From Aedes albopictus (lineage: Eukaryota > Arthropoda > Insecta > Diptera > Culicidae): a DNA stretch of 64,000 nt. The notes under the pieces were generated by a model, which saw only the letters and a list, made by a program, of their open reading frames with translations, was not told the DNA's origin and made no database searches. Positions within the stretch are counted from its first letter, which is position 1, and each line of letters begins with the position of its first letter. The DNA lies in NCBI RefSeq assembly GCF_035046485.1, contig NC_085138.1:343990178-344054177 (forward strand), in the 5' to 3' direction. Both the position numbers and the translations under genes were made by a program. Positions 55,379-64,000 of the stretch are shown here, piece after piece.

Positions 55379-56074
55379 GTGGGTCATCGGAACCGTTTCC
55401 TCAGATCAAATCTTTTTTGGTTCCGCTTCGGGTCCTGAGTAGCTGTGCAAAATTTGAGCACGATTGATTGCGTGTACACTTTGCGCATTGCAATTGAAAT
55501 TTGTATGGGATTTTGTATGGGAAAACATACTTTTTTGAATTTCTGTCATAAGTTGAAAAAGTTTGTCTGAAACAATATAAACGATGCTATAAAATGATAG
55601 CCTAGGATGTTCTGAAAAACTTTGTTGAAGACCGCAAAGCGATCCGATGCTTGTAAAAATAGTTATAACCAAAGAGCCGCATGCATGTGTTTATGTTTTA
55701 ACATGTAAAGGAATAACAATAGCAACAAAATCATGCTGTTTCGCCAAGCAATTCCAACGCTATAACTTTTTTCATAAGCATCAGATCAATTCGAAGTCTT
55801 CGACAAAGTTTTTCAGGTCACCGTAGGCTATGTTTTCACTTTATCGGTTACATGGTTTTAGAAAAATTCGAGCTTGTTATGAGAAAAATGCAAAAAAGTG
55901 TGTTTTCCCATGTAAAACCCCATACAAACTTCAAACGCGATGCGCAAAACGTAGACATAACCGATCGCGCCCAAATTTTGCACACTTATTTAAGTCCTGA
56001 AATGGGATCAAAAAAGCTTTGATCTGATGGGATATCATTGAATTTTTCATTTTTCCATATAAACGATGACCCAC
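55379..56074. mobile_element. 696-bp foldback insertion in copia
   Basis: The ends GTGGGTCATCG and its inverse are flanked by ACTAGT on the left and TCTAGT on the right, a 5-6 bp duplication with one mismatch. Further inside, GAAGACCGCAAAGCGATCC and GTTATAACC pair with inverted sequence near 55740-55820, and AACCCCATACAAACTTCAA pairs with the block near 55495. It separates the integrase-linker part of copia from the reverse transcriptase. Related to the foldback at 13204-13748. Confidence 0.75.
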
Positions 56075-57922
56075 TCTAGTAGCCACTCCAACAACGAAGT
56101 CGCAATAGCGCGCGGGCAACTTTCCTCGATTCCGTCTCGTCATCTGCCTGCCCGCCGAAACGCTATCCGAATCAACGTCATTGTTCGGTTCACTTTTAAT
56201 GTCAAGAGGATCGTCCATCAAATAAGAATCACTCACGTCAAAATAATGTTCAGTCTCGCTTTGTTCACTCTCCGACTTATCAGAACACTCATTTTCTGTA
56301 GCCTCTTCACCGCTCTGCATCGGCTCCGCTTCCTCGTCCGCTTCAGCATTTGGTCCTGCACTACGCTTCGGAATTTCGTCCGGAATCCACTGGAACTCGT
56401 CCTCAACGGGATCGCAGCGCGCCTTCTCCGGAGACGCAACTTCGCCGTCCGTTTCCATGAATTTCGCATCACGGCTCACCGTAACCTTCTCCGTAGCCAG
56501 ATCCACAAACCGATAGGCCTTATGCTGCTCCGAGTACCCGATGAAAGTGAGCTTCTGCGCCTTGCTGTCGAACTTCTTTCGTTTCACGTCGGGAATGTGC
56601 ACCCACGCCTTGCAACCATACACCTTCAGATGATCCAAGTTGGGTTTCCGGCCGAACCACTTTTCGAAGGGGGTGACATCCACTGAGCGCGAAGGCAGCC
56701 GATTCTGCAAGTATGCAGCTGTCAGCGTCGCTTCTCCCCAGAACTTTTTGTCCAGCCCCGCGTCCAGGAGCATCGTTCGAGCCATCTCTTGAAGATATCT
56801 GTTACGCCGTTCGGCTACGCCGTTCTGTTGGGGCGTATACGCGGTGGTAAACTGCGCGCGAATCCCCTCCTTCGCAAAGAAACTCCGCAGCTTGTCATTC
56901 GCATACTCCCCGCCACCGTCGGATCGAATGACGCATGGCTTCCTGCCGAACCGATTCTCCACGTAACGTACATACTCCACAATCTTGTCTGCGGCCTCAG
57001 ATTTCTTCGACAGCAAGTACACAACGCAATATCGACTATAGTCGTCAATAAGCGTCATGAGATATCTGTTCCCACTCGGTGTTGGCGTTTCCATTGGCCC
57101 ACACAGGTCTGTATGGACCAAATCCAGGATCTGTGTTGATTTCCGCTCCGCTTTCTTCGGGATCGGTGTGCGCGACAGTTTGCCTTCCAGGCACGCTTCG
57201 CACGTCAGTCGAATACCACAGTCCTTAACCTCAAACCCAACGGCCAGCTTATCCTTGGAAATTTTATCCACAACGGAAGGGTCCCTATGACCGAATCGGC
57301 GGTGCCACCGATGTTGGCAAACATCATTGTGGTGCTTACCTGTAGCTTCAGCGTGCATAACCGTCTCGACGATCTTCAGCTGGTACAAACTTCCCGAACG
57401 GACTCCCTTGGCGACGACCTTACCGTCACCATCGCAGATGTTGCAGCAGTTGTCCTTGCAAACCACCGTTAATCCTTTGGAGGCCAACTTCGTCACAGAA
57501 AGCAATCCACAGTTCAGTGACGGCACGTAGAGGACATTCGTGAGCGTGATCTCCACCGTGCCACCACATCCATCGACACCGTACACCTTACCTTCGCCGC
57601 AACCGGCCGACTTCACAGCAGTCCCGTCAGCCAGGAACACATCAGGAGCGCTTGACTCGTCCAACGTTGCAAAAAACTGCCTGTCGCTGGTCATATGACT
57701 GCTAGCGCCGCTGTCAATAATCCACTTGCTGCGGTGGTTCGATCCGACCATAAACAGCACCGCGCTGCTCACCTGCTTCGCCTTCGGGGTTTCGCTCTTC
57801 TGGCCTTCACCGCTGTCTTGTTTCTGCCGCGCCTGGAACAGCCGACAGTTCCGACGCAAGTGCCCTTTCTTTTTGCAGAAAAAGCACGTCTTCTCCGAAA
57901 CAGCAGTAGAACTCGTTTTCAC
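56075..57922 (-). pseudogene. copia zinc knuckle, protease and integrase
   Basis: Counting from 57922: a CCHC knuckle CFFCKKKGHLRRNC (residues 13-26), protease WIIDSGASSHM with the catalytic D at residue 70, and an integrase with a zinc-binding HRRFGH...CEAC region. The integrase core has D in LVHTDLCGP, D in IRSDGGGEY and E in QNGVAERRN, and the KVYGCKAWVHIP and FIGYSEQHKAYR blocks follow. An acidic linker ends at PARYCDFVVGVATR, where the 696-bp insertion begins; about 50 further residues read into that insertion. All catalytic residues are present and there is no stop in some 615 codons. It is out of frame with gag by one base. Confidence 0.92.
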
Positions 57923-58527
57923 CCCCGCTTTATGGCCTTGTCACTCGATGATCCACCGGTACGATCCTTACGCCGCTCGTATTCATCCAGTAGCTTTGAT
58001 TTTACGAGCTGCAGCGTCAGATCCGCGTCGGGGCGACTCTCTAACGCGGTCACCAGGCTGCTGTATGAATCCGGCAAACTTCGCAGGATCATAGCTACCT
58101 TCAGGGATTCCTCCAGGGCTTGACCGGCATTCTGCAACCTCTCGAAGAGCTCTTCCACGTCGAATAAGTGGCTTTCCAGGTCGCCGCCTTCGAGCAGGTT
58201 CACGTTGCAAAGTTTCTTCAGGAGGGAAACTCTTGACGTCACGGTGACCTTCTCATGGTACGTTCTCAGCTGCTCCCAAAAGTCCATGGCAGTAGCAGCA
58301 GTCTTCACGAGGCTGTACTGATTTTCATCAATGCACAGCCCCATGGTAGCGCGGGCCTTCCTGTCGTCCTTGTCCCACTGTGCCGCGGCGGCGGCTTGCA
58401 TGGGTTCGGGCTTCGGCGTTCCGACGACGCACCATAATTCCTCGCGGGTCAACATCATCTCCATTCTGAACTTCCAAGAAGCCCAGTTCTGGTTGTTCAG
58501 CTAGGTGAATTTGTTGATCGCCTCCAT
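57919..58527 (-). pseudogene. copia gag
   Basis: The best start is the ATG at 58525-58527 (MEAINKFT), but codon 9 is TAG (58501-58503). After it the frame is open: LNNQNWASWKFRMEMMLTRE, LWCVVGTPKPEP, VSLLKKLCNVNLLEGGDLES, MILRSLPDSYSSLVTALESR. This is the retrotransposon copia-type gag (UBN2) fold, including the WK.RM and LP.SY blocks. It ends after AIKRG with TGA at 57919, where the zinc-knuckle frame is shifted by one base at a run of five G. That is either a lost G or, less likely, a programmed shift. Copia normally makes one gag-pol frame. Confidence 0.85.
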
Positions 58528-58645
58528 CCTCCTGTGTACACACACGAACACGCACTGACACGTTCCGCGGCAAAACTTTGCCGAACCGATCGAACACTTT
58601 TCGCGTTTAAACCGTACCGAAATCACTACTTCCGCGCAACCTCCA

Positions 58646-58659
58646 CTGGGCCCATAACC
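58646..58659 (-). other. copia primer-binding site, initiator-tRNA anticodon type
   Basis: On the minus strand GGTTATGGGCCCAG directly follows the 5' LTR. It is complementary to the anticodon stem-loop of initiator methionine tRNA (CTGGGCCCATAACC, anticodon CAT), not to a tRNA 3' end. Drosophila copia is known to prime from a half tRNA-iMet cut in the anticodon loop; the same mechanism is inferred here. Confidence 0.85.
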
Positions 58660-58918
58660 TGTGGGTCTGGGAGGACACTCCGACGCAACGGAACAACGTG
58701 GTTGGCGAAAGATAGCGGACAGAACTTCGGATAAAATACCGGACAAGAATCCAAACACGCGCGGTCACGGTTAACAACTTTTATTGATAGATCTCAAAGG
58801 TAAACAATATTAAGGAGGCTATAAAAGAGGTGCACGCAAGATGCGCACTAAAGAGGCACGCACTAAAGAGGCACGCCGTCGGTAGATGTTCAGAGGGTGG
58901 ACCGTCGCTCAATTCTCA
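58660..58918 (-). repeat. 5' LTR of the copia element
   Basis: On the plus strand begins TGTGGGTCTGGGAGGACACTC and ends CAATTCTCA. It differs from the other LTR at four bases and has AACAAC where the other has AAC near the start of TTTTATTGATAG. The coding-strand promoter should lie here; no clear TATA box in the minus-strand sense was found. Confidence 0.9.
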
Positions 58919-59704
58919 ATAAAACGTCATTCTGCTAATGGAACAGGGTGAAACGGAACGCAGAATCAAAATGCTGGTTTGCATGAGGTAACGTTCACAC
59001 CAGCGGGGGTAGACGGTATCAGGGAAACGCTTGCTGTCCGTACTCGCTAACGCTCGTCGGACTTATTGTCGCGCTTATCTTTTATTAGAGTCCTGCGGCG
59101 GTCGTACGCTCGCAAGGCATACCGCCGCATGACAGTCGCAAGGCAAATCAAAAGAAAAAGTGTTCCCGCCAAAAACAAAAGCACGTGGGTTCGCGAAGTG
59201 ACAGATGTTTTTGAATGTATTTGTGACGAACGGCAAGAGTAGCTCAGTAGAATGAGTGTTCTTGCTGTCAAACCCCATATAGTGGAATTAGATACTTTTA
59301 AATCTGGTGACGCTGTTATGATTAGTGACTGTCACGCTGATATCAGAAGCCAGAGGCGGATAATCGCCATATTCTGATTTTTCTTGAGAGGCATAATAAA
59401 AAAGATAACAACATCTGTTCGCATCATACCTAGCATACTATTGGAATTGCTGTTTTCATTAAATTCGAATCGATGCAAATACGGTGCGTCGGATATCGGA
59501 TACTTCGGCGGCCTTCTGCCACCTCAGTTCCTCAATCCCCATGCGACGTAGCATTCACATTTAGGTGTTTTTTACGTTACAACTACCTATTTAATTTGGT
59601 GTTATAAAATACCTTAACAACACTTGAATGTATTCCTAGATGTATTCCTTTAATTTTTAGAGCATTCAACTAAAACGCAACCGAGTTAATATGAGTCTTT
59701 AACA
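58919..59704. other. Right flank of copia, no recognised gene
   Basis: GC-mixed to about 59270, then AT-rich. Minus-strand frames at 59047-59278 have no family resemblance. Confidence 0.4.
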
Positions 59705-59795
59705 ATTCAGCCTTTCGTTACCTTCGGCCTTTTGTGGTAGTTACAATGGTTTCGGCCTTTCGTGATTCGGCCTTTTGTGTTAATCCCGATTCGCT
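59705..59795. repeat. Minisatellite TTCGGCCTTTCGT, right of copia
   Basis: Five or six units such as TTCGGCCTTTTGTG and TTCGGCCTTTCGTGA, inverse of the tract at 52037-52135. It also ends at a CGATTCGCTG word. Confidence 0.7.
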
Positions 59796-59924
59796 GTGCC
59801 AGCCTTTACCGATCCAATTGTATAAGATCCATGTATCGAAAAGATGTCCAGCTAAACATTATCGCACTTGATGTAATCTATATCACGGAAGTGCTGGTCT
59901 ACATTAAAACCCCCACAGGGATTT

Positions 59925-61385
59925 ATCTATGAAAATATTCAGAAATTCCTCCTGCGTTTACATCGGAGATTCCTTCGCGGGATTTCTTCATAGATTTTTC
60001 CGGGTTTTATTTCGACATTACTCCCAGGTATCCGCCATTTGTCGTTCGCAGGTTTTGTTTAGGGGTTTTCCTGCGATTCGTTGAGGGGATACCTCCAGCA
60101 TTTTTTCATGGATTTTTCCAGAAATTTTGGGAATCCCCCCAGTTTTTTTTATTGATTTCTCAAGGATTCTTCCTGGTGTTCGTTCAGGGGTTCCTCCTCG
60201 GGATTCTTTCAGGAATTCCTCCCAGGTTTACTCTGAAGACTCCCTCAGTCAGGAGTTCTTTCGAGGATTCTTCCCGGGATTCCTTTAGGGATTTATTCCG
60301 AAATTCCTCCTGAGATTCTTTTATAGATTTCCCCGGGATTACTTTAGGGATTTCTCCCGTGATTTTTTCCGTGTTCTTTCACGTATTATTTCATGAAGGA
60401 TTTCTCCAGGACTCTGCCTAGGTTTTCTTCCGGGGCTTATTCCACGCTGCCTTTACAAATTCCTCCCAGGATTCTTTTATTGATACTAGTTTCGTCATTT
60501 ATTTTTACCATGTTTCTTTTAGGTATTTTTCCGCAGATTCATTAGAAATTCTTTCAAGAATTCTTTTGCTTCGAGGCGACCAAAGTAGAGTAAATTAAAT
60601 AAATTCAAAGCTTCATAAAACAATTCTTCTGCGGATTCCTTTAAAGATTTCTCCCGGGATTCCTTCTGACATTCCCTCAGATATAGTTCCTCCCGAGATT
60701 TATTTAGGGATTCCTCTTGTCTATTTTCAGGTATTCTTTCAAAGATTTGTTTTGGGATTACTTCAATGGTTTTTCATATGGTCACTTTTAGATTTTTTTC
60801 GGGATTTCTTTGTAAATGTCTTCTGAATTTCCTTCATGGATATCTTCAGAAATTCCTCCAGAGAGCTCCAGAGATATCTGTATTGATTTCTCCCGAGATT
60901 CTTTCATGATTTTTTTTTCTGCATTTTTTTTTTTTAGAATTCATTTAGCGATTCCCCCGGGAATCGTTCCGGGATTCATTCATTGATTCTTCCCGAATTT
61001 CTCCCACGATTCTTTCAGGGAAATCTTCTGAGATCCTTTTAACGATTTCTCCTGAAATCCTTTCGCAATTTCTTCATGGATTCCTCTCGAGATGCCTCCC
61101 AAGAGGTTAATCCTGGGATTTCTTCCGGGATTTAATCAGGGATTTTTTCAGGACTCTCTCAGAGACTCTTCTTGCGATTTTTCCAGGATTCTTTCATGGA
61201 TTACTTTCGGGATTCCTTCAGGCATTTCTGCTAGGTTTTCTTCTGGATTGTTTCAGAGATTTCTTTAGGGATTCCTCCTAGAATTTATACCGAGATTCCT
61301 CCAGAGATTTCTTCCGGGATTCCTTCTGATTTTTTTCCATACCGTATTCCTCCAGATAATATTCCCGGGGCTTCTGTGATAATTG
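59925..61385. repeat. GGAATTCCTGGA-type minisatellite, TTCCTCCCGGGATT variant
   Basis: About 1.45 kb of irregular units such as GATTCCTTTAGGGATTT, CTCCCGGGATTCC and ATTCCTCCAGAGATTTC. Same general family as in H1 but with a CCCGGGA core and strongly diverged. It is interrupted near 60565-60620 by a short AT-rich piece. Confidence 0.75.
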
Positions 61386-61690
61386 CTTCATGGAGGAGGG
61401 GATTGGTATAAGTGATTCTTCGTGCGTCGTGTTTCTTGTTGATAGCGTCGCTTTGCTCTATCCTACTTTTGGGCTCGGTTTTAGTTCGTTTGGTTGGTAT
61501 CGAAGTATCGATAGCATTGTTCGGGGCGGTCTGTTGAACATCATCTCGTCTGGAGGTGGAATATCTAATCCTAAGGAGGCACCCTGAATCGCAGTTCATT
61601 GTGAGATGTCTACACTTTGATGTCCCTGTCTACACATGTCTTATAGTTAATCACTGCCCGAAATGACCTGAGTGTAGGCCATCAAAAGGA
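61386..61690 (-). other. Possible coding remnant next to the gypsy fragment
   Basis: A minus-strand frame (61285-61599) contains RIRYSTSRRDDVQQTAPNNA and a basic, hydrophilic stretch. It could be the tail of the gypsy element just upstream, but no conserved block is recognised. Confidence 0.25.
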
Positions 61691-61990
61691 TTACGTAGTC
61701 CTATCAGGATACCATCGATGAAACGTCTCGGGAACGATTAGCCTGTCGCCGAACACAACGCACTCATCAATTACACTAATCTCAGCCATTCTCGTCAGTG
61801 GAAGAATGTACAGCTTGGAGCAGGCTTGAGTTTCTGGTAGGATGTTCGCGTAGCCGTAGGACTTGAGACCACAGACGAACACCAAGCACTTGAATTGGTC
61901 CATCTTCACTTTCTTGAAGTCGAAATCTTCGCAAGCACGATTGTCTTTCCATTCGCAGCTGACGATATCCGATACACCTCATCCTCCTTT
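61691..61990 (-). pseudogene. Gypsy-type gag/integrase remnant, internally deleted
   Basis: Minus strand: ACEDFDFKKVKMDQFKCLVF followed by VCGLKS resembles the CEDF..DQFKCLIFVCGL block of insect gypsy-family gag proteins. After a short unrelated stretch, ISVIDECVVFGDRLIVPETF resembles the N-terminal zinc-binding region of gypsy integrase (MFGDRVVVP type). The two blocks are normally more than a thousand residues apart, so nearly all of pol is deleted between them. Confidence 0.6.
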
Positions 61991-62319
61991 TACGTCCATG
62001 CTTAGCTGAGTGACAAAAAATTCTACCGCTAAGACAATGAGTAAACTCAACAGTTTTTATTTTTTTAAAACATCTTCGTGATTAGGAGAAGTGTACAAAA
62101 ATATAAAAATGTGTATTTTGATCATTATTTTGTCGGTAGAATTTTTTTTCGATAAGCAAATAGTGGACGTAAAATAAGGTTTGGGTGTACTTCAGATTGC
62201 TGCAAGCACTTGTACCGCTTGTAGAAGATGGACGTTTGAATGTTTTCTTCAGGGTTTCGACGATGTCGTTGCAGTTCACGTCTCTGGGAAGCTTTGACAT
62301 GATTAGATTGGTGTACCGT
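61991..62319. other. No recognised gene
   Basis: A minus-strand frame of 72 residues (62082-62300, starting MSKLPRDVNCNDIVETLKKT) begins just before the satellite flank. It may be part of a repeat, but I cannot assign it. Confidence 0.3.
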
Positions 62320-62440
62320 GTGTATTTAAAAAAAAAAACCTGAATTAATCCACCTATGGTGAACAGAACCCTCCTTACACTTAATTAAATTATTGTTGTA
62401 TTATTCGTATGTATGATTGTGATTTTTGGCCATTCTAAAA
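62320..62440. repeat. Dispersed segment flanking the satellite, inverted copy of 545-665
   Basis: Starts with an A-run, CCTGAATTAATCCACCTATG and GTGAACAGAACCCT and ends CGTATGTATGATTGTGATTT. Matches 545-665 on the opposite strand. Confidence 0.6.
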
Positions 62441-63004
62441 AATATTGTAGATTTGGCATCAAGTTGATTGCTTTCCATAATAGAATCATCGACCATGGGC
62501 TCAACTACCAGAAATGCCAGCCAGAATATCCTAGAATCTTGTGCGGAATGTTTGAACAATAGCTTATTTACATATTCTGGAATATTGTATCTCTTGTTAA
62601 CTGCCAATCTATTAATACATGGGTAAGCAAATTATCGAGATACACTTTGTCAAATATTCTTATCAGTTGACTAAATTAGATCCAAAGTACTTGGGACCCA
62701 TGGTTGTGGCACAGAGAAACAGACGTCACACTCCGCTCACTTTCCATCGATCACCTTTTTAACGGTTGATTCAAATTTTCGGTAATAGGTCGATTGATCA
62801 CTCGCTGTTCTGGCTTCGTTTCTGGTTCTGTTTAACGTTTGCTCACTACTGCCACCTAGTGATTGCCCGGCCAAGCACAGTACGTTTAGCATTGGGCGGT
62901 TATCTTTTGATGACGATGTTTTTCAATGAAACTTGTTCTAAGAGTTACGTCTGTTTCTGTATGGTTATAGATCGAAACCAAGCGTCATTTATACAACCTC
63001 GGTA
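62441..63004. other. Sequence between flank segment and satellite
   Basis: A degenerate satellite start (ATTATCGAGATACACTTTGTC) is visible near 62632. The rest is unassigned and is absent from the corresponding place on the left side of the window. Confidence 0.4.
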
Positions 63005-63519
<515 letters not shown>

Positions 63520-63564
63520 TACATACATTTGCTCAATTCGTCGAGCTGAGTTGATTGGTATATA

Positions 63565-64000
63565 CAGGGTGTTAGGTTCCTGAGTGCAAACTTTTTAAAG
63601 GGTGTTAGAGGACCATGAATGGAGAAAAAAAATGTTCTACGCATATGGTCAAATCTCAACCGTTACGTAGTTATTGAACTTTCCATGTTTTTGACTCTTA
63701 TTGCCTTAACTGGCAATAACTTGAAAATGGTCAAACTTTTCGAAGTTTTTTTACCCTTATTTGAAAGATTATTGAATTTTCCATCAAATGGCATCTTTGA
63801 ATCGATTGGTTTAGTTAAATAACTAAGTTTTCTAGAGCAAAATAGCTAAAAATAGCGTATTTTTATTAGTTTGTGTCAATTATCTTTGAAACATGCGTAA
63901 TAAATTAAAATTCTTTCTTAGGCAAAGCTGTGGCCTCGGCTACACTCTACAATTCGTTCTTTGACACTAAACTTCTAGCTCTTATCGTTTTCTTGCAATT
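63565..64000 (+). repeat. Possible TA-flanked dispersed repeat, cut by window end
   Basis: ATATACAGGGTGTTAGGTTCC with a second TTTAAAGGGTGTTAGAGGACC shortly after resembles the head of a repeat that I recall from mosquito sequence. No far end is inside the window, so class and extent are unknown. Confidence 0.35.

Larger units (their letters stand above)
52398..58918 (-). mobile_element. Ty1/copia LTR retrotransposon, nearly complete but disrupted
   Basis: Minus-strand order: 5' LTR 58660-58918, primer site, gag, protease, integrase, reverse transcriptase, RNase H, polypurine tract, 3' LTR 52398-52653. Integrase before reverse transcriptase defines the copia order. LTRs differ by about four substitutions and one 3-bp indel, so the insertion is fairly young. 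The coding region has a stop at gag codon 9, a frameshift between gag and the zinc knuckle, a stop near the end of RNase H, and three later insertions: a 696-bp foldback, a 164-bp MITE and a 966-bp DNA element. Without the insertions it is about 4.7 kb, normal for a compact copia element. Not autonomous now. Confidence 0.92.

Noticed and set aside
56066..58123. Plus-strand frames of 116-206 residues inside copia
   Set aside because: They are antisense shadows of the gag, protease and integrase frames, which show clear family motifs on the minus strand.

Overview
This window looks like a piece of a mosquito nuclear genome, most probably Aedes (inference). It is AT-rich, has an assembly gap of 500 N, contains a tRNA-derived SINE that I recognise as the Aedes Feilai type, and is packed with insect transposon classes (copia, BEL/Pao, gypsy, non-LTR, Tc1, Harbinger-like, hAT-like). 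There are no operons or bacterial signals. The only host coding sequence I can defend is a short plus-strand first exon (49356-49437) that encodes a signal peptide and ends in a good splice donor. A GC-mixed block at about 20.9-23.1 kb may be a host promoter or 5' UTR, but that is weak.

Layout: 0-0.66 kb, satellite with a period near 180 bp; 1.35-4.89 kb, a TA-flanked element with long inverted repeats, interrupted by a second TA-flanked element; 5.79-9.39 kb, element H1 (TAA-flanked, ends GGGCCGATTTCTTCACC) carrying a 1.55 kb minisatellite; 9.5-13.8 kb, an 8-bp-TSD MITE, foldback repeats and a Feilai SINE; 14.0-17.2 kb, a TA-flanked repeat with more minisatellite; 18.0-18.5 kb, gap; 18.8-20.2 kb, a cluster of five long hairpins; 24.5-27.0 kb, a decayed non-LTR retrotransposon; 29.9-32.4 kb, a decayed Tc1 transposon abutting a TA MITE that holds another MITE; 33.5-38.1 kb, a decayed BEL/Pao gag-protease region broken by several insertions; 39.0-47.7 kb, a head-to-head pair of H elements (H2, H3) with a 2.6 kb element nested in H3; 49.4 kb, the host exon; 50.0-51.7 kb, a second decayed non-LTR element; 52.4-58.9 kb, a nearly complete Ty1/copia element on the minus strand with both LTRs, a half-tRNA-type primer site and three later insertions; 59.9-61.4 kb, minisatellite; 61.7 kb, a gypsy fragment; 63.0-63.5 kb, the same satellite inverted and a long CA tract.

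The most useful property of the window is that several insertions can be compared with an empty site inside the same window. H2 is an empty site for an approximately 60-bp A-tailed insert present in H1 and H3; the BEL gag reading frame shows a second, independent insert of the same sequence with a different target duplication. H1 is an empty site for the MITE in H2 and for the 2.6 kb element in H3. The copia reading frame defines precise empty sites for a 966-bp element with 7-bp target duplications and for a TAA-flanked MITE. Apart from the host exon nothing here looks like an intact expressed gene; the copia and other coding regions are all interrupted.
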